Shown here: one piece after another, positions 9,927 through 20,054 of the stretch
Layout of the letters: every line of letters starts with the position of its first letter
Position numbering within the stretch: position 1 is the stretch's first letter
Assembly: GCA_022828595.1 (NCBI GenBank)
Contig: JAKGHH010000002.1
Location: 38,410,222-38,474,221 of the forward strand
Length of the DNA: 64,000 bases
Source: Nelumbo lutea
Taxonomy: Eukaryota > Streptophyta > Magnoliopsida > Proteales > Nelumbonaceae
Direction: 5' to 3'
Program-made: the position numbers and the translations under genes
The notes under the pieces: generated by a model
Seen by the model: only the letters and a program-made list of their open reading frames with translations
Database searches by the model: none
What the model was told of the DNA's origin: nothing

Positions 9927-10592
9927 CCTAAGACTATGTACCGGTAAGACAATTATTTTAGTGTTTTGTTTTCATTTGTTTTTGGAATTGTCACATCAGC
10001 ATAAAGACAAAAGCATGTTCTTGAACTATGTTTTGTTTTCAAAAGGAAAAGTAATTTGGTTTTGCTTCTGCTTTAAAAAACAATACATGTTTTTGGAACC
10101 AACATAACATTGGTTTTTAAAACAAAAATAAGTTTTTTAGCATAGAAATCATACGAAGTTGAATAATTAGATGGAAATATGTTTTTGAAACCAGATTCAA
10201 GTACACGTTTTTTGTTTTAGTTTTGAAAACAGAAAAGAAACACAGAACTGAGAAGGGGTTTTTTGTATTTTTGTCTTGAGAAACAATCTATTTTCAAATC
10301 GCATGCTTTTGATTTCATTTTAGAACTGGTAACAAAATAAACAATTCACGTTGTAGAAACAATCTATTGGCTTTAAAGCATGGAAAAGCGTGGTTCATTT
10401 AATTGTAATGGGGTGATGGGATAGAGCGTTAGATCACTTGCTATCTCAAGGAATCCTTCAAAGCTTAGGCTGTTGCGATATTCCTAAATAGGTTTTTATT
10501 CTTTAAAAAGCTTTGCCTATGAGTCTTAGAAAATGTCACAAAAACTTTGCAATATGGTTTCAGATGGGCAATTACATTGCCTTCAACTTGAA
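9927..10592. other. No recognisable gene
   Basis: AT-rich, with repeated TTTTGTTTT-like runs near 9965-10230. No coding or structural signal that I trust. Confidence 0.5.
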
Positions 10593-10905
10593 GGCTCCAT
10601 TTGCTTTTCAGTAACTTAGTTATCTAGGTAAATGCATTTACCTAGGTAAGTATTTCTCAGGAAATACTTATCGAGGTAAGTATATTTATTCATGTTCTTT
10701 TATTCCTCAAATAAATAAAACAATAATCATTTTAACCATAAAAAAATCAATTATTAAAAGGGGCTCACTTCTATAAATAAATATACTTATCGAGGTAAGT
10801 ATATTTATTCATGTTCTTTTATTCTTCAAATAAATAAAACAATAATCATTTTAATCATAAAAAAATCAATTATTAAAAGGGGCTCACTTCTACCATCTTA
10901 TCCAT
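10593..10905 (+). mobile_element. MITE-like element with ACCTAGGTAAG palindromes, internally duplicated
   Basis: Shares its start (CCATTTGCTTTTCAGTAA), the central CCTAGGTAAG palindrome and the ATTATTAAAAGGGG block with 29717-29952 and with 18325-18520 on the minus strand. A unit beginning CGAGGTAAGTATATTTATTC occurs at 10672 and again at 10791, a 119-bp tandem duplication of most of the element. Confidence 0.7.
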
Positions 10906-11189
10906 GTAGAGATGACCCAAATATATTATTTGGTTTCATGCCCCTGCTAAAAGGCATGGGAGCATGAACTCGATAAAGGTGTTTGTCATAAGTTTGTTAC
11001 TCTATCGGCTTAATTGTTCACATTCTTTTCCCCTTGTTGCCCATGCATCATTAGAGAAGGATAATTTCCTTTTATCATGCTAAATGATTATGCATCGTTT
11101 AGGCCAATAGTTTACATTCTTATTTACCTTATTGCTTGCATTGTAATATGCTATGTAGAATTGTACTTGGGCATGTAGATTGGGACTTA

Positions 11190-11449
11190 GGGTCCGTTTG
11201 GTTTGCAGGAATAGGGGTCTGGAATTGGAATCGGAATGGGCTATTCCGATTCCAACTGTTTGGTTGGGCGGAATCGGAATTCCATTTCCATTCCTGTTGG
11301 AATGGCCATTCCCTGCCCCTCCCTTGGGAATGGAATCCCATTTCTGTTGATTTTAATTCCCATTTTCATTCCCATTCTCATTCCTGTCTGAACCAAACAG
11401 ACCACCGGAGGATTTCGATTCCGATTCCGACTACGAACCAAACGGACCC
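11190..11449 (+). mobile_element. Tourist-like MITE (PIF/Harbinger type), 260 bp
   Basis: Inverted ends GGGTCCGTTTGGTTTGCAG and GGGTCCGTTTGGTTCGTAG are flanked by TTA at 11187-11189 and 11450-11452, the trinucleotide target expected for this group. The interior is built of many GGAATGG/GATTCC-type short inverted repeats. Confidence 0.88.
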
Positions 11450-11452
11450 TTA

Positions 11453-12099
11453 GTATTTTCTAAGGACCGATGAGGAATACACTGCCTTATTTCCCTAGAC
11501 TTTCCTAGTGGGTTTTGATCAACAATTGAGGTATTCCCTACTTTATTTTAAAAGTTTGATGTTTATTTGCATAAAAACTATTTCAAGGTATGAGAGAATG
11601 AAATAGAGGTTGGGGCTTCGGCCCTAAGCGGGTGTGATGCTTAACCCCTTCCACACTCATACCTTAATCCCTTACCTAGGCTAGTTAGACCTCATTGCTT
11701 TCGAGCCACATAGGGTATATTGAAACTTAAACTTTATTTTTTTCTTAAGACTAAAATGATTTTGAAATTCCTTCACTTCTTACTTTCTACCTCTTTTTCC
11801 TGATTTTTGAGTAAAAATTAGGTGGCGACTCCTCAACACACCCAAACTTCTCTATTGTGGCTTTGTGCCCATAGGCCAGCCTCCACATAGATATACCACT
11901 CATTTTAATAATAGGAAAAGGTCCACACATATAATAATTAATAATATAAAACTTCTTTTATTATTAGGATAAATAGTGGTTCTACATTGTTTCAAATACT
12001 GACAAACTTCACATTGGAGATCAAATATAAAGACAAATTTGGAAAAAGAAAGAAATAAGACTTAATGACACAATCTAGAATGCCACAAATATATATTAG
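11453..12099. other. No gene; possible LTR-element internal remnant
   Basis: A TTAGGTGGCGACTCC string near 11819 recalls sequence seen in plant LTR elements, but no border or domain could be set. Confidence 0.35.
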
Positions 12100-12105
12100 A
12101 CTTAT

Positions 12106-12775
12106 CTAGGTTCTAACTACAAGACTACAATGTAACGACTGAGGAAGAAACCAAGAAGTAGAGGCCACTTCATGTCCAATCACCATCCCTCCTAAAAAAA
12201 ACGTAGAAGTTAGGAAAGTGATACAACTAATAGAAAGTAAGTTTGTGGTTAAGTTGGGAACATGAAGAACAAAGGTTAGAGCAAGATTAGAGTCCAAAAT
12301 GAATGTCATCCATCCTTGGAGATGGAAGAAAGTGATCCACCTACTACTCTAAACTTGTCCTTTATGGATAAAGGTTGATAAGAGGAAAATAATCTTGTCC
12401 TTATTGGATTCGGCATACCAATCATGTGATAGGAAGCTCCTGAAATGTTTGCATGCCAGATTGTAGAGGAGTCTTGAGCCCTTTCAAGAAAGGAATCCTT
12501 CTTCAAAATCTAGAAATACTACTATTACTCTAATACCATATTAGTATTTCAGATGTGATATTGAATGGAGAAAAAATAAAAAGAACAAAATGAGGGGAAA
12601 GATGAAAAAGAATAAAAGAAGAGAAGGAAGAAAATGGAATGAGACGTGAATATGGTGATATTACCTTATGATCTTCTCTCCCCTCTTTATTTATACCTAT
12701 GTGTTTAGATGCGTTCAAATTACAAAATTGCCTCTCACTGCTAGCAGTGAAAATCTAAGTATTCTTATAGGATGG
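12106..12775 (-). mobile_element. Ty1/copia remnant: LTR end, primer site and protease piece
   Basis: On the minus strand a TATA box (GGTATAAATAAAG, 12684-12696) is followed by an LTR-like leader, then a tRNA-Met-type primer site TGGTATTAGAG at 12528-12538. Almost at once comes copia protease sequence: a WH-x-NISGASYHM block (Ile where the catalytic Asp of the DSGAS site is expected), LFSSYQP, KDKFRVV and LTFVLHVPNLTTNLLSIS. The gag gene between primer site and protease has been deleted. Outer borders are approximate. Confidence 0.75.
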
Positions 12776-12811
12776 AACCAATTAAAAGGTTATTAGAAAT
12801 TTTTGGTCGAA

Positions 12812-13540
12812 TGAGATCTTTCAAGTTTCCTATCTCTTAAAGAAGGGAACCTAAAGGTTGATTATTAGAAAAGTAGAGTGGTTAAGCTGCTCAAATTACC
12901 TAAAGATGCAGGGATGGAACGACTGAGGTTATTACTGCACAATGCTACACAAAAGAGATGTTCCAAATTTCCTATCTCTTAGGCTATGTTTGGTTTGAAG
13001 GAAAAAGTAGGGAAAAGAAAGGAAAGGGAGGGATAAAACCACTGAGGTTATTGGTATATAGTGCTAAATGAATGAGTTGTGTCGAATTTCCTATCTCTTG
13101 AGGAATGGGACCTAAAAGTTGATTATAAAAAAGGTAGAGAGTGGTTAGGCTACTTACATTACCTAATGATGCAGGAATGGAACTGAGATGTATCAAATTT
13201 TCTCTCTCTTGAGGAATGGAACCTGAAATTGATTTTCAAAAAGGGACAATGCCTGGGGAGGATGGGAAGTCGAAGTTGTGAAGCGTACCTTGCAATCCCA
13301 TACTCGATAGCCTTATCTCCCTAACTCTTCCAGCTGGAGTGCAATAATTCCAACCCAATTGCAATGGTCATATGGACAATAAGAATTTGTGGAATTATTA
13401 CCAGTAGGAATTTGTGGTAAGAAATAACTGTTTTAATTTGGCTAGGAAGACTGGCTTTCCATTTGAGGAGAGTTTTGGCTTCTTTCTTGTATGACAAAGG
13501 CTTTAGAAGAGCTAAACTTTGATAAGAGTGCAATTAACAA
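12812..13540 (-). pseudogene. LRR receptor kinase pseudogene, N-terminal part
   Basis: On the minus strand, the LRRNT_2 cap (EAKTLLKWKASLPSQ, near 13430-13480) is followed by LRR units of the plant-specific type (SIPASLGNVSSLTTLYLFYNQLLGPIPQEIGN). Many frameshifts and stops break it, and no kinase domain is present. The LRR type resembles class XI/XII receptor kinases such as MIK2-like proteins. The left half of a MITE identical in start to 62609-62727 sits inside near 12982-13015. Confidence 0.82.
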
Positions 13541-14352
13541 AATCACTAGGACCGCTACAAGAGTGAGAGACTACTTGGATATGAGTTGAGATAGGAAGGG
13601 TGATGACTGAGCCATATTGTAAAACGGTTCATATAAATTGCAAAATTGGATTAGTCTTGCACTGACAAATTTATCTTCTTACCAAACAGGCTTTTAGCTG
13701 TAATGGATGCAAAAACAAATTCCAATAAAACATATACCTTTTTTTTTTAATCAAAAGTCCATTTGAATGCAAATTTACTTCTTTTTTATTGATGTATTTT
13801 TACATCTTATTATCAATACAAATATGCATTAAAAAATGTATTTTCTGTCATTTGTTAATACATAAATACAATATTATCAAACATAGACAAAAGTAAACTA
13901 AAGTGCAAATTTACCCTTACTAGGATTGGGATTTACACTCTATTTGCATGTTTCCAAAAGCAGCCCATGGAATTAATGCAAAAATGGGTTTAGGTTGTAA
14001 GAGGAAGTAGATGATAGATGAGGACTTGTATATCTTGAGCTCTTGGCATATCACCCCTTTTGAATAAGGGTAGTTAATCAGGTAGGTAACACGTGATTTT
14101 TTTTCTCAGGCTGATGATGTTCCACGCTGTATGGACTCAACATTTCACGTTGGAACGTGTTGTTGGACTCGTGAATCATTCCACGCTGTGGGCAGCGTGA
14201 TACCACTACATAGTACATACAGTATATTTAATTTTTGGATTTACGCAGACACAAATCACGTTGGAACATGTTGTTGGAGGAGATCCGGATCCATCAATTG
14301 TGTAGCTCACAATGCCAAAAAAAAAAAAATAGACCATCATCCCTATTCAATT
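13541..14352. other. No gene; short direct repeats
   Basis: TTCCACGCTGT occurs near 14119 and 14179, and CACGTTGGAACRTGTTGTTGGA-like units near 14148 and 14258. Otherwise AT-rich spacer. Confidence 0.5.
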
Positions 14353-14825
14353 TAGGGCTATCAACAGGTTGGGTCTGAATAGGGTCTAGGTAGAATCGGT
14401 TCCGGACTGACCGAAAACCGTTTTGATTAATAGTTGTATCTATCGGGTTTAGACTTGATTACGCTAAAACTATATTTGTTTATTTAAATAGTAATTTAAA
14501 ATGTAAATTTTTAAAATATAATCTTAATAAAAATGATAGAAAAATAATAAATTATTTATATGTTAATAAACTAATTTTTTAACTAATATTATCTTATTTA
14601 TTAACTATCAAATTTACCATTTCAAACAAAAATGTGATACAAATTATAAGAAATTGAAAAAATATAATATATATTTAATAAAATAATTGGTTTCGGGCCT
14701 TAATAATTTTGGGGCAGGCAAGAACCCAAACTGACCCAATTATCAATCGAGACAAAATCATAGAACCAAAAAACATTACGATTGGTTTGGGTCCATCGGG
14801 TAGACCCAACCTATTGACAGCCCTA
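14353..14825 (+). mobile_element. hAT-type MITE, 473 bp
   Basis: Inverted ends TAGGGCTATCAACAGGTTGG and TAGGGCTGTCAATAGGTTGG differ at two positions. Flanking octamers ATTCAATT and ATTTGATA agree at 5 of 8, consistent with an old hAT duplication. Confidence 0.78.
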
Positions 14826-14990
14826 ATTTGATATGATATTATTCAATTTTGGTTTGTTTTATTTTTTAAATAGGGTCATTTACTTAGAAACCCCCTATAG
14901 TTTCATGTACTTAGTACTTACTATGAGCTACTGTTTAGTTTGTGTATTACTTAGGTGCTCCCTCTACCTTGCAATCAATTTACTTATTGT

Positions 14991-15401
14991 TAGGGGTGCT
15001 CACGGTTCGGTTAACCAAACCTTGGCCCTAAATTTCAAACTGAACCAGTAGTATTGGTTTTTTGAAAATGGGTAATCAAAACCAAACCAAAGCCGATCGG
15101 TTAACCAGTTGATTCATTTGGTTAACTGTTGGTTTGGTTTATCAGTTCTTTTGACTTTATAAAATATGTTGCAAAAAAATATATTAATATATAATAAAAA
15201 TAAGAAATACATATAAAATATTATATAATAAAAATCAACTGACTGCTGATTTTTTTTTTTATATTTGTTAACTAAAACTGAATCAATATCTTTGCTTTTT
15301 CAAAAATACCAAATGGACCAATTCAATTAACTAAAATTTTTTATTCGGTCTCATTGGTTCACTTTGGTTTTTAGTTTTTCAATTTTTCTTGCTCACTCCT
15401 A
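14991..15401 (+). mobile_element. hAT-type MITE with perfect 8-bp target duplication, 411 bp
   Basis: The element runs from TAGGGGTGCTCACGG to GCTCACTCCTA. CTTATTGT stands on both sides (14983-14990 and 15402-15409), an exact 8-bp duplication as made by hAT transposases. Confidence 0.92.
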
Positions 15402-15533
15402 CTTATTGTTAGCTCTCTTTGATTGATGTGTAAAATAGCATTTTTGACCATAGCATTTGTTCAACCAAAACAACTAAAAGAAAAGAAATAAATGAAATAG
15501 CTAAAATGTTTATGTGAAATAACAAAAAAATAG

Positions 15534-15677
15534 AAAATAAAATTAAAATAGATAATAATAGGACAAATAATAGAAAATAATAAATTAAAATAGAAATTAA
15601 GAGGAAGACAATAGAAAGTAAAAATAAAAATAAGATTGACTATAGTTTTGTATTATTGTCTATTTTAATTTTATTTT
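15534..15677. repeat. 27-bp inverted repeat (hairpin) in AT-rich DNA
   Basis: 15534-15560 and the reverse complement of 15651-15677 agree at 26 of 27 bases, with a 90-bp loop. It could be the core of a small MITE. Confidence 0.75.
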
Positions 15678-16109
15678 TATTATCTCCATCCATATCTAGT
15701 TGTCTGATATGATACCCGATACCCGATACTAATACTTTAATCCTTGCTTAAGAAATAATGGGTACCCCTTACAACAAGCTCGGTGGTTGTGGAAAATGAG
15801 AGTATCACACATTGCCTTATTCTCGACAAGAAACCAAAGTGCTTCAAGATTTTTCAAAGTGAGGTTTCTTAGGTCCCACCAACTGCACCATTTATTTCCT
15901 TGAAACCCATAAGGCACCAAACAATGAGAAGGACACAAAAAACACAGATCCACCATCGACCAAAACCATAGCTCAGCCTCTCCAAGCAACTTGCCAGAGA
16001 CCAACTATTGGAGGGAGATTCAAAATTTCAAGAATCTCACCTCCATTTTCTTTGCTTTTTAATTTTTTGTCTTTACTCTCTTCTCTTGTCTTGCATGTAG
16101 GTAAAGAGC
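15678..16109. other. No recognisable gene
   Basis: A minus-strand frame at 15729-16004 (91 aa) has a weak likeness to LINE zinc-finger tails but no decisive motif. Confidence 0.4.
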
Positions 16110-17672
16110 TCTTGTCCCACATTGCTTTTGGGTAAGGACCTATGGGAGGAAAGGACTATACATCACTACATGCATGTCTATGTGTGTGTGTGGGGGGGGG
16201 GGGTGGTTGGGGGTGTTTTTCACACATGCATGGGCAATGGTGTGAATGTGAGTGTATGTACGTGCCACACCCTATCATTTTCCTCTTTGACCGTTTGTTT
16301 TTTAACTATCGCTTGGTTTGAACATTTGAACTTTATTTTTTTAAATGTTTCTTCTTCCTCTTTTGTTGTGTCTCTTCGAACTAGTGCTTATTCTGGAGAG
16401 ACACATCTCTGTCTGTGAATGGGCATCTCTATGTCTGCTCGGGTGACTGAAAGCACTCTATAAATAGAGTGTTGGTCAACTTGATGATATAGTGGTTTGT
16501 GGAGGTCTAGTAAGCAAGTGCATGTTTATCAGTAGCCTGTTGGCAGTTTTATCTTGTTGACCGATTTGCAATCACTCAACTGCACCATAAGGGGAAAATG
16601 CAGTTTTAAGGAAAGTGACCAAGTGGCACGATTCAACCATCTTTTTTACTATAATTCTTAGTTTACAACAATAGTTCTAAAACACTGCTACGAATTGGTT
16701 TTGGAAAGTGTTCACTAATAAGTTCCATTTTTGCTTTTGTTACTATAATTTGCAACAATCTTAAAATCACATTATGGAACCTATCTCTTCTACCTCTTCT
16801 CATGGAAAATTGGATACTGTTAAGAGTCTAAGATTGAACATTTCAATGGAACCAATTATAAGCATTGGAGACAATGCCTTTTATTTGTCTTAGAACAACT
16901 AGGGGTAGCCTCTGCTTTGACTGAATCAAACCCATTGAATATGGAGGAGCTAGCCCATTCATTTGTTGCACAACATTAGTCCATTGCTAACCACCTCTAC
17001 AAGAACCATATCCTAAATTGTCTGTCCAATGATTTGTACAATGTCTATTGTTCCTACAACTTTGCCTATAAAACTTGGAATATTTTGGACAACAAATATA
17101 CTCTAGAAAATGCCAAAAATAATATATATATATATATTGCTAATTTCCTGCATTTTACCATGAAAGAAGACATTGATGTATTTGCCCAAATAGATGAATT
17201 TCAGGTATTTGTAGGGGGAACTATCTAAAGAAGGCATGATATTGCCAGATGAATTTATTGTCAGTTCTCTTATAGAGAAATTGCCACATACATAGAATGG
17301 TTTTAAAACTAATATGAAACACAAGAGAAAGGACGCAACTTTGGATCAAGTAGTGGTCTGAACCTAAATAGAAAAAATGAATAGAAAGAAGAATGAAGTT
17401 CAGATTTCCAAAACCAACTCGGTGGAGGAAATGACTACAAATTTCAAAAAGAGCTTAAATGTGAAAAATGACCAAAAGTTTAAGAAGCAATAGAAGAAAC
17501 GGTAATGCTTTGTATGTGGCAAACATGGGCACTACAAGAAAGGTTGCCGCCACCGGAAGAAGAAAGACTCTAGGAAACCAAAAGTCAACTTGATTGAGGA
17601 TATTATTATAACCATGATAATCGAGGCAAACTTTGTTGATAAACCGAAGGAGTGGGTATTGGTGAACAGATC
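16110..17672 (+). mobile_element. Ty1/copia remnant: LTR-like start and gag with zinc knuckle
   Basis: CTTGTCCCACATTG near 16112 and a palindromic TATA region CTCTATAAATAGAG near 16456 look like a copia LTR. From about 16930 a frame broken by stops reads as copia gag (UBN2 type): a stretch near 16985-17225, then LSKEGMILPDEFIVSSLIEK. It ends with the knuckle C-F-V-C-G-K-H-G-H-Y-K-K-G-C at about 17513-17555. The sequence stops just before the protease and joins LRR pseudogene sequence near 17672. Confidence 0.8.
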
Positions 17673-18310
17673 CAGGTAAGTAAGCTCTGTTAAGTTTCCT
17701 AAAGTAGAAGGAATTGAACTTGTCAGATGGTTGTCAAATACTTTTAGGTCTACAAGATTTATCAAATTTCCTATAACCACTGGTATATGACCAGATAATT
17801 GATTTTGGAAAAGGAGTAGTTCAGTCAAACCAAAGAGAAGGAATGGGCCTAGTAAGATTATTTAATTGCAATGACATTTCTATAAGAGACTTCAAATTTT
17901 CGTAGAGGTATAGAAGGAATAGGTTGGTCAAGTTACATTAAGATATTGGAATTAGCCCTATAAAATTATTTGTGTACACAGATAGTATTGTGACTTAAAA
18001 TTTCCTATTTCATGGGGTATAGGACCAAATAGCAATTTTTCATAGAGGGACAAAGCTGTGAGGCTGCTCAAGTTATCTAAAGACGGAAGAATGCTACTGG
18101 TGATATGTTTTTTATCCAGATACAAGATTTTGAGACTTGTTAATAGGCCTAGTTCTGATGATATATCTCCGGAAAACTGATTGATAGATAGATCAAGGTA
18201 GGTCAATTTGGAAAGATTGTACAGGTAGGATATAATGGTGCCTAAGAGCATATTATTAGTAAGATGAAGATGGATAAGGTTTGGAAAGGATGAAAATTTG
18301 AGGTTATGGA
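17660..18310 (-). pseudogene. LRR receptor pseudogene, second fragment
   Basis: Minus-strand LRR units: LSKLTYLDLSINQFSGDIS, LGLLTSLKILYLD, NLSSLTALSLYEKLLFGPIP, LTELLLFQNQLSGHIPVVIG and NLTELTYLDLFTN, with frame breaks near 17860-17960. It is of the same receptor type as 12812-13540 and on the same strand, which suggests an old tandem cluster. No kinase domain. Confidence 0.82.
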
Positions 18311-18324
18311 GTGTATTTTGTAAT

Positions 18325-18520
18325 TAACTTTCCTACCTTGGGGAAAGTTACCAATATTTGGATGGAATAGAATTGTCCCTTTTAATAATGGCTTTTTATG
18401 ACTAAAATGGTAATTGTCTTATTTACCGGAGAAATAAAAGAACATAGGTAAGTGCATTTATCTAGTAAGTATTTCTCATGAAACATTTACCTAGGTAAGT
18501 CTTCTTAGAAAGCGAACTGG
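18325..18520 (-). mobile_element. MITE-like element of the ACCTAGGTAAG family, minus copy
   Basis: Read on the minus strand it starts CCAGTTCGCTTTC, carries CTTACCTAGGTAAATG and ends past ATTATTAAAAGGGACAATT, matching the copies at 10593 and 29717. Confidence 0.65.
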
Positions 18521-18551
18521 TCAATTTGTTCAAGTTTTCCTAAATCATTTG

Positions 18552-19371
18552 TAGGGTGTTCATGGGTCAGTCTGGTTCAGTTGCAAGCATTTTGGCCAAC
18601 CAAACCGACCTCTTGGGTTGGTAAACAGGTAAACCGAAACCAACCAATCATAAGGGAAAACCGGCCTAATCATGAAGGATCAGTTTATGACAATTTCTTG
18701 GTTTGATTAGGTCGGTTTACTGGCTTAAGATGGATGAACGCCCCATTGGCGAGGTAGATTTCTACCATGGTTGCACTGTTACACCATCAGAGTTTAAAGA
18801 AGAAATCAGGGAAGAAAGCAAAAAAATAAATGAGACCAACACACTTGGAAATAAGTTGTAGGAAGAATGGAGATAGAGAGAGGGGAGGAGGCGAAGGAAG
18901 AAGAAGAAAAAGGGCTTTGGGCTCTGAACCTATTGTGGCTTTTCTCGAGGTGGAAGAGTAGTTGGCTGGTTGCATTGGTCATTGGATATATTTTTGAAAA
19001 TATGACCAACTTGATCTCACAACCCCACTATATTATATTAAAAAGAAAAGGGCATTTCTGTAATTGAAATTCAAAGTTTTAGTTGTCAGGGGTGGAGAGT
19101 TGTGACGCATTGAATGCCTTCAAACATCTAATAAGAAGTCAGCACTTGTTTCCTACTTGAAGCTTTTTACAGCCCTATCACCCTAAACAGCTAAAACTAT
19201 TAACCTAAATTAAGCTATTAAAAATAAGCAAAGTCGGTTCAGTTCAGTTCAATTTTGGTTTTGAAGTTTAAAAACAATAACCAGTCCGACCAGTCAGGTT
19301 GTTCAAATTCATAAACCAAAACCCACTGGTTTGGGTTGGATTTGATTGGTTTGGACTCATGAACAGCCCTA
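18552..19371 (+). mobile_element. hAT-type non-autonomous element, 820 bp
   Basis: Ends TAGGGTGTTCATGGGTC and TAGGGCTGTTCATGAGTC are inverted. Flanks ATCATTTG (18544-18551) and CTCATTTG (19372-19379) match at 7 of 8. The middle (about 18720-19200) is less repetitive and of unknown origin. No transposase. Confidence 0.85.
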
Positions 19372-19983
19372 CTCATTTGCCACCACCCATGCACATCCAA
19401 AGTATATTGTGATTTGGATTTAAGATTTCTTGGTTGACAACCGGGTCAATTTATATGTTAATGGTGAATGATTCATTTACTTTCCAAATGCTTGTTTAGG
19501 AAATGACAATGAGAATATCTTTTTCTTTTTCCATTTTTCTTTCTTTCACAGTTGATCATATTTGCGGTGGGGATTGAGATGAACTTTTAGAAAGCCACGA
19601 AGGGGGAAAAACCACCTAAAAGAGAAGAGACATAATGGTATAGCAAGCAAAGCTCAAAACCTAGTTGAAGTGATCTGTCAACTAGTATTCAGTGTGAAGA
19701 TATTAGTCTCAGGTAACTTCATGGCCCTGAGTGGATTTCAAAATTATCATGTTGTGAAGAGCCCAAAGTTGCTGGATATACAGAATTGCCACCTCAACTA
19801 AAAAGTTGGATGTGCACAGCATCGCCACCTCAATAAAATAGCTCGTTAGGGCATAGTAATATCTTAATATTTCAAAGAATTGCAAGGCATTGAGTTTAAC
19901 ATGTAAACCACCAACAGTGGGAGCAATTCCACGAGGAAAATGAATATTTGTCATGAAGCATCAGATTCTGGATTACATTCTAT
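19372..19983. other. 3' flank of the HD-domain gene
   Basis: Lies downstream of its stop codon on the minus strand, so the 3' untranslated region should be here. AATAAA-like words occur, but I could not choose a poly(A) site. Confidence 0.5.
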
Positions 19984-20054
19984 CTAGAATTCCCCTTTCC
20001 TTCTAGATGCTATCTCTGAAGCCCAAGCTCTCCCCACATCAGTCTGGAACTTAC
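19984..20054 (-). CDS. HDDC2: HD-domain gene exon 8 and stop
   Basis: Acceptor ggctgcag. Encodes [19 protein letters not shown] and ends in TAG (19984-19986). Confidence 0.88.
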
